DNA of 5,786 nt from Pseudomonadota bacterium (GTDB lineage Bacteria > Pseudomonadota > Gammaproteobacteria > Burkholderiales > SG8-39), in assembly GCA_021825225.1 (NCBI GenBank), contig JAKAIH010000197.1, positions 1 through 5,786 on the forward strand, read 5' to 3'. The notes beneath the pieces are model-generated. The model did no database searches, was not told where the DNA came from, and saw nothing but the letters and a program-made list of their open reading frames with translations. Of this stretch, positions 1 to 5,786 are shown piece after piece (position 1 is the stretch's first letter; every line of letters begins with the position of its first letter). A program made the position numbers and the translations under genes.

Positions 1-1
1 C

Positions 2-25
2 CGAGCGCCTGCGCTTAGGTGCTCG
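2..25. repeat. Small inverted repeat beyond uvrA
   Basis: CGAGCGCCT (2-10) can pair with AGGTGCTCG (17-25) around a 6-nt loop. This gives a 9-bp stem with one G-U pair in plus-strand RNA, or one A-C mismatch in minus-strand RNA. No T-run follows on the plus strand, and the minus-strand flank is outside the window. It could be part of a terminator for uvrA or for a gene to the left, but neither can be shown. Confidence 0.3.
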
Positions 26-121
26 CATGATGCGGCGTGTTCATGGCCTCCAAGGCGCATGGTCGAACGTGATGTTCAGAAGTCGATTCACCCGCGCGCA
101 ATCGACATCGATTCATGACGA

Positions 122-2950
<2,829 letters not shown>

Positions 2951-2970
2951 GGCTTGGGCGCTGGCCGGCG

Positions 2971-2990
2971 ATATAAACCTGCTAATATAC
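2971..2990. promoter_or_regulatory. AT-rich core of the divergent uvrA/MFS promoter region
   Basis: The 72-bp gap between the uvrA and MFS start codons (2951-3022) must hold the 5' control elements of uvrA, and probably those of the MFS gene. This 20-bp stretch is strikingly AT-rich against GC-rich surroundings. On the plus strand TAATAT (2983-2988) could be a -10 element for the MFS gene. On the minus strand TATATT (2984-2989) or TTTATA could serve uvrA. No good -35 match lies at 16-18 bp for any of them, so the exact promoters are not resolved. No LexA-type CTGT-N8-ACAG operator is seen; CTGC at 2979-2982 is at most half of one. Confidence 0.35.
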
Positions 2991-3022
2991 GAGATTACGC
3001 CTCTACTACGCTACTGCCATCT

Positions 3023-4279
3023 ATGTCCGCTTCCGCTTCCGATCGCATGTCCCCCCTGGAAATCCGCGCAAGTCTTTCTCTTGCCTCGATTTTTGCGCTG
3101 AGAATGCTGGGCCTGTTCCTGATCCTGCCGGTGTTCGCGGTATACGCGACGCACCTCGAAGGCGGAGACAACCATACCCTGGTGGGCATTGCGCTCGGCA
3201 CTTACGGGCTGACCCAGGGGATGCTGCAGATTCCCTATGGCATGGCTTCGGACCGCTATGGCAGAAAGCGCGTCATCATCATCGGTTTGGTGCTGTTCGC
3301 GCTCGGCAGCTTCATTGCCGCGATGGGTGGCAGCATCCACGTCATCATTATCGGCCGCGCGATCCAGGGCGCGGGTGCGATTTCGGCACCGGTGATGGCC
3401 TTTCTCGCCGACCTCACGCGCGAGCAGCACCGCACCAAGGCGATGGCGCTGGTGGGTTCAAGCATCGGCCTAATGTTCGCCCTGTCCATGGTCGGCTCGC
3501 CTTTGCTCTACCGGCACATCGGCATGGGCGGCATTTTCATTCTCACCGGCGTGCTGGCGCTGGTGGCGATCTGGGTGGTGGTGAGCGTGGTGCCGCAGGA
3601 GTCGCTGGCGAAAATCGACGGTGCGGATCATGTCGAAAAAACCCGCTTCGGCGACGTGCTCAGAAACCCGGATCTGCTGCGACTCAATCTGGGCATTTTC
3701 TCGCTGCACGCGGTGCAAATGGCGATTTTCGTGGTGGTGCCGCTTGCCATGGTGAGCGCGGGCGGGCTGCCGGTGGACGAGCACTGGAAGGTCTATCTGC
3801 CGGTGGTGCTCGCATCTTTCGTGCTGATGGTGCCGGCGATCTACTACGCCGAGAAGAAGGATGCGCTCAAGCCGGTGTTCCTTGCCAGCATCGGGCTGAT
3901 GGCAGTGGTCCAGACCGGCTTCGTGTTTGAATTGCACAATTTCACTGCGCTTGTCATCCTGCTGCTGGGTTTCTTCGTTGCTTTCAACATACTCGAGGCA
4001 AGCCTGCCATCGCTGGTGTCGCGCACGGCGCCGGCAGGAGCCAAGGGCGCGGCGCTGGGTGTTTACAACACGACCCAGTCGCTGGGATTGTTCGTCGGTG
4101 GCGGCGTGGGCGGCTGGCTGATGCAGCATCATGGGAGGACGCCGGTGTTCATGTTCGGCGCGGCACTTATTGCGGTGTGGGGGCTTGCCGCCGCGACCAT
4201 GCGCGTGCCGCAGCGCGCGCGTCGGCCGGCTGCGGAGGCGGCAGGGGGCGCGGCACTCGGCAATGGGAAGACCGGGTAG
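3023..4279 (+). CDS. YajR-like MFS transporter lacking the YAM domain
   Basis: Predicted inner-membrane secondary transporter of the major facilitator superfamily, probably a proton-coupled exporter; the substrate is unknown. The 418-residue product has about twelve hydrophobic helices in two groups of six, roughly 20-190 and 222-392, split by a charged loop at about 191-220. Motif A is clear at 73-82 (G-x3-D77-R78-x-G80-R81-K82) between helices 2 and 3. An RxxQG motif at R112-G116 in helix 4 is typical of drug:H+ antiporters. Segments such as [27 protein letters not shown] and [15 protein letters not shown] closely resemble E. coli YajR as I recall it. YajR continues into a cytoplasmic YAM domain, whereas this protein ends soon after helix 12 with a short Ala/Arg/Gly tail. 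Start: the frame stays open far upstream, but that part is antisense to uvrA. ATG 3023 (M1) is chosen; ATG 3047 (M9) is an equally plausible alternative, and neither has a clear Shine-Dalgarno. ssb follows after 32 bp. Confidence 0.93.
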   Translation: MSASASDRMSPLEIRASLSLASIFALRMLGLFLILPVFAVYATHLEGGDNHTLVGIALGTYGLTQGMLQIPYGMASDRYGRKRVIIIGLVLFALGSFIAAMGGSIHVIIIGRAIQGAGAISAPVMAFLADLTREQHRTKAMALVGSSIGLMFALSMVGSPLLYRHIGMGGIFILTGVLALVAIWVVVSVVPQESLAKIDGADHVEKTRFGDVLRNPDLLRLNLGIFSLHAVQMAIFVVVPLAMVSAGGLPVDEHWKVYLPVVLASFVLMVPAIYYAEKKDALKPVFLASIGLMAVVQTGFVFELHNFTALVILLLGFFVAFNILEASLPSLVSRTAPAGAKGAALGVYNTTQSLGLFVGGGVGGWLMQHHGRTPVFMFGAALIAVWGLAAATMRVPQRARRPAAEAAGGAALGNGKTG

Positions 4280-4311
4280 CACGCGATACAAAATCAAACA
4301 GGAGAATTGAG

Positions 4312-4764
4312 ATGGCATCGGTCAACAAAGTCATAGTCGTAGGCAACCTGGGCAAGGACCCCGAGACCCGTTTCCTGCCCGACGGCAAGGCGGTGTGCAG
4401 CTTCTCGGTCGCAACCACCGATACCTGGAAGGACAAGACCAGCGGAGAGAAGAAGGAGGCGACCGAATGGCACCGTATCTCGACTTTCGGCAGGCTTGCG
4501 GAAATCTGCGGCGAGTACCTGAAGAAGGGCAGCCAGGTCTATATCGAAGGCAAGCTGCGCACGCGCAAGTGGCAGGACAAGGAAGGCCAGGACCGCTATA
4601 CCACCGAAATCGTCGCCGACGCCATGCAGATGCTGGGATCGAGGAGCGGCATGGGCGGGGGCGAACCGCGCGAAATGCGCGAGGCGCCTGCCGCGGGCGA
4701 ATCCAGGCCGGCGAAGAAGCCTGCCGGCCAGTTCCAGGACATGGACGACGACATTCCGTTCTAG
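4312..4764 (+). CDS. ssb: Single-stranded DNA-binding protein SSB
   Basis: SSB coats single-stranded DNA as a tetramer during replication, recombination and repair, and recruits partner proteins through its C-terminal tip. The 150-residue product has an N-terminal OB fold (about 1-109) beginning [20 protein letters not shown]. The DNA-stacking aromatics W40, W53, F59 and W87 sit at the places expected from E. coli SSB. A Gly/Pro/Ala/Glu-rich flexible linker spans about 110-141, followed by the acidic tip DMDDDIPF (143-150), the conserved docking peptide. The linker is short, giving a total somewhat below the roughly 178 residues of E. coli SSB. The ATG at 4312 is supported by an AGGAG Shine-Dalgarno at 4300-4304, 7 nt upstream; the open frame reaching further 5' overlaps the end of the MFS gene and is not needed. 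No terminator separates it from the MFS gene 32 bp upstream, so co-transcription is possible. A terminator follows at 4810-4851. Confidence 0.99.
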   Translation: MASVNKVIVVGNLGKDPETRFLPDGKAVCSFSVATTDTWKDKTSGEKKEATEWHRISTFGRLAEICGEYLKKGSQVYIEGKLRTRKWQDKEGQDRYTTEIVADAMQMLGSRSGMGGGEPREMREAPAAGESRPAKKPAGQFQDMDDDIPF

Positions 4765-4809
4765 CAGCACGCCCGGGCGCGGTTCCGGCCGCCTAGTCCC
4801 TTGAAAAGT

Positions 4810-4851
4810 CAGGGTTTGCCCGCAGATTGTGTCTGGGTAAGCCCTGTTTTT
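4810..4851 (+). terminator. Rho-independent terminator after ssb
   Basis: An inverted repeat pairs 4810-4821 (CAGGGTTTGCCC) with 4835-4846 (GGGTAAGCCCTG). This gives a 12-bp RNA stem with two G-U wobbles and a 13-nt loop, immediately followed by TTTTT at 4847-4851. A short A-run (4804-4807) precedes the stem. It lies 45 bp after the ssb stop and should end the ssb transcript. Read in reverse, the stem is followed by only four Ts after two other bases, so any reverse activity would be weak, and no gene converges from the right. Confidence 0.85.
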
Positions 4852-4855
4852 CCGT

Positions 4856-4861
4856 TATAAT
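4856..4861 (+). promoter_or_regulatory. Sigma-70 type -10 box for the zinc ribbon/DUF502 operon
   Basis: A perfect TATAAT lies 30 bp before the probable GTG start of the zinc ribbon gene, in an AT-rich patch directly after the ssb terminator. Transcription would begin near 4868, giving a leader of about 24 nt that contains the GGAGG ribosome site. The -35 position at 17-bp spacing (4833-4838, CTGGGT) is a poor match to TTGACA and falls at the loop edge and right arm of the terminator hairpin. Promoter strength or dependence on an activator cannot be judged from this. Confidence 0.65.
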
Positions 4862-4881
4862 CAACATCTTTTCCGTTGGCT

Positions 4882-4886
4882 GGAGG
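4882..4886 (+). promoter_or_regulatory. Shine-Dalgarno GGAGG that favours the GTG start
   Basis: GGAGG ends 2 nt before ATG 4889 but 5 nt before GTG 4892. The second spacing is within the normal range while the first is unusually tight. This supports initiation at GTG, in agreement with the conserved MPIYEY N-terminus of the family. Confidence 0.7.
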
Positions 4887-4891
4887 GCATG

Positions 4892-5203
4892 GTGCCTATC
4901 TACGAATATCGTTGCTCGTCCTGCGGATTCCAGAAGGAATATCTGCAGAAGGTAAGCGATCCCCTGCTGAGCGTCTGCCCAGAATGCAAGCAGCAGACTT
5001 TCAGCAAGATGCTGACCGCTGCCGGTTTTCAGTTGAAAGGCGGCGGCTGGTACGCCACCGACTTCAAGCACAGCGGCAGCAAACCCGCGGCCAAGAGCGC
5101 GACCGTGAGCAAGTCCGAATCTGCCAGCGAGAGCAAGAGCGAAACCCAGCCGGCCGCGAGCGCAGCCCCTGCCGCAGCGGCGGGCGCAGCCAAGGCTGAA
5201 TGA
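4892..5203 (+). CDS. FmdB-type zinc ribbon protein
   Basis: Small protein of the FmdB/CxxC-CxxC regulatory zinc ribbon family. A role in transcriptional regulation was proposed from the methylotroph FmdB, but the biochemical function is not established. The 103-residue product starts MPIYEYRCSSCG and has four probable zinc ligands, C8, C11, C29 and C32, spaced CxxC-x17-CxxC. A conserved FQLKGGGWYATDF segment follows at 46-58. The rest (about 61-103) is a low-complexity Ser/Lys/Glu/Ala tail that is probably disordered. Start choice: ATG 4889 would add one residue (MVPIYEY), whereas GTG 4892 gives the family's usual MPIYEY and a better Shine-Dalgarno spacing, so GTG is preferred. It is probably the first gene of an operon, with TATAAT at 4856-4861. 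Its TGA stop overlaps the DUF502 ATG by 4 nt (ATGA), which suggests translational coupling and a shared role at or near the membrane. Confidence 0.93.
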   Translation: MPIYEYRCSSCGFQKEYLQKVSDPLLSVCPECKQQTFSKMLTAAGFQLKGGGWYATDFKHSGSKPAAKSATVSKSESASESKSETQPAASAAPAAAAGAAKAE

Positions 5204-5786
5204 AAAAATACTTCATCACCGGGCTGCTGATCTGGATACCGCTGGTCATCACCATCTGGGTGCTGAAGCTGGTGGTCGACATGCTCGACCAGAGCCTGCT
5301 GCTGCTGCCGCAGGCATTGCGCACCGAGAGCTGGCTCGGCTTCCACGTGCCGGGCATGGGCGTGCTGCTGACGTTGCTGATCGTAATGCTCACCGGGGTG
5401 GTCACGGCGAATTTCATCGGCCAGCGTCTGGTGCATTTGTGGCACGAGATCCTGCACCGCATTCCGGTGGTGAGCTCGATCTATTCCAGCGTCAAGCAGG
5501 TGAGCGACACGCTGTTTTCCTCCAGCGGCGAGGCGTTCCGCAAGGCGCTGCTGGTGCAGTGGCCGCACGAGGGAATGTGGACCATCGCTTTTCTCACCGG
5601 CGCCCCCGGAGGCGACGTTACCAAGCATCTGCAGGGCGATTACGTCAGCGTCTATGTGCCGACCACACCCAACCCCACCGGCGGCTATTTCGTGATGATG
5701 CCGCGCAAGGACGTGATCGAGCTCGACATGAGCGTGGACACGGCGCTGAAATACGTGATTTCCATGGGCGTAGCTTCGCCCGGCCA
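5200..5786 (+). CDS. DUF502 family membrane protein (3' end cut by window)
   Basis: Member of the DUF502 family, inner-membrane proteins of unknown function. Translation from ATG 5200 gives 195 residues with no stop before the window edge; the family is usually a little over 200, so little is missing. The N-terminus MKKYFITGLLIWIPLVITIW begins transmembrane helix 1 (about 5-27). Helix 2 spans about 52-74. A typical DUF502 segment follows at 88-104 (RIPVVSSIYSSVKQ, then VSD), then a soluble domain containing NPTGGYF at 158-164. The two helices probably leave both ends on the same side, likely the cytoplasm. The ATG overlaps the stop of the zinc ribbon gene (ATGA), so expression is probably coupled, and no separate Shine-Dalgarno is obvious. 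In related Betaproteobacteria aspS commonly lies next, as I recall, but that is beyond the window. Confidence 0.92.
   Translation, partial: MKKYFITGLLIWIPLVITIWVLKLVVDMLDQSLLLLPQALRTESWLGFHVPGMGVLLTLLIVMLTGVVTANFIGQRLVHLWHEILHRIPVVSSIYSSVKQVSDTLFSSSGEAFRKALLVQWPHEGMWTIAFLTGAPGGDVTKHLQGDYVSVYVPTTPNPTGGYFVMMPRKDVIELDMSVDTALKYVISMGVASPG

Noticed and set aside
15..116. 33-codon minus-strand frame starting shortly after the uvrA stop
   Set aside because: Too short to judge, no properly spaced Shine-Dalgarno, and no recognisable sequence feature.
2979..2994. Possible LexA operator in the uvrA/MFS gap
   Set aside because: Only the left half (CTGC) resembles CTGT; the right half has no match to ACAG.
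4264..4292. Separate ssb promoter (TGGGAA, 17 bp, TACAAA) at the end of the MFS gene
   Set aside because: Matches are only 3/6 and 4/6, which is expected by chance; it cannot be supported without transcript data.
3470..4318. 282-codon minus-strand open frame across the MFS gene
   Set aside because: It is the antisense of conserved transmembrane coding sequence, rich in His/Arg/Gln with no domain; the plus-strand MFS reading is clearly the real gene.
4779..4792. GC-rich inverted repeat (GCGG/CCGC) just after ssb as a terminator
   Set aside because: The stem is only 4 bp and has no T-run; the hairpin at 4810-4851 is a far better terminator.
5029..5628. 199-codon minus-strand open frame over the zinc ribbon and DUF502 genes
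   Set aside because: Both plus-strand genes carry family motifs and overlap by ATGA; the reverse frame is His/Gln-rich antisense sequence without support.

Overview
This is a GC-rich bacterial chromosomal segment that looks like ordinary housekeeping DNA. It holds four complete protein genes and one that runs off the right edge. The gene content and order are uvrA divergent from an MFS gene, then ssb, then an FmdB-type zinc ribbon gene overlapping a DUF502 membrane protein gene. To my knowledge this order is typical of Betaproteobacteria, so that class is the best guess. I cannot name a genus from sequence alone.

Left part (122-2950, minus strand): a full-length, apparently intact uvrA encoding the damage-recognition ATPase of nucleotide excision repair. 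Positions 1-121, downstream of uvrA, contain no gene I can support, only small inverted and direct repeats. A 72-bp gap (2951-3022) separates uvrA from the divergent plus-strand genes. It contains an AT-rich core that probably carries the promoters, but I find no convincing LexA (SOS) operator.

Middle (3023-4764, plus strand): a 12-helix major facilitator of the YajR-like type that ends without the C-terminal domain found on E. coli YajR. After 32 bp comes ssb, encoding single-stranded DNA-binding protein with an OB fold, flexible linker and canonical acidic tip. The MFS gene and ssb have no visible terminator between them and may be co-transcribed. ssb is followed by a clear Rho-independent terminator at 4810-4851.

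Right part (4856-5786, plus strand): a perfect TATAAT box lies five bases beyond the terminator T-run and probably starts a new operon. Its first gene encodes a small FmdB-type zinc ribbon protein, most likely starting at GTG 4892 rather than ATG 4889. Its stop codon overlaps the start of a DUF502 two-helix membrane protein gene (ATGA overlap), which is cut by the window end. In related genomes this pair usually precedes aspS, so aspS is a reasonable prediction for the next gene.

uvrA and ssb both serve DNA repair and replication, as in the E. coli uvrA/ssb divergent locus, but here a transporter gene sits between them. I found no new defence system, mobile element, CRISPR array or RNA gene. 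The notable points are regulatory architecture, start choice, a missing domain and poorly characterised gene partners.
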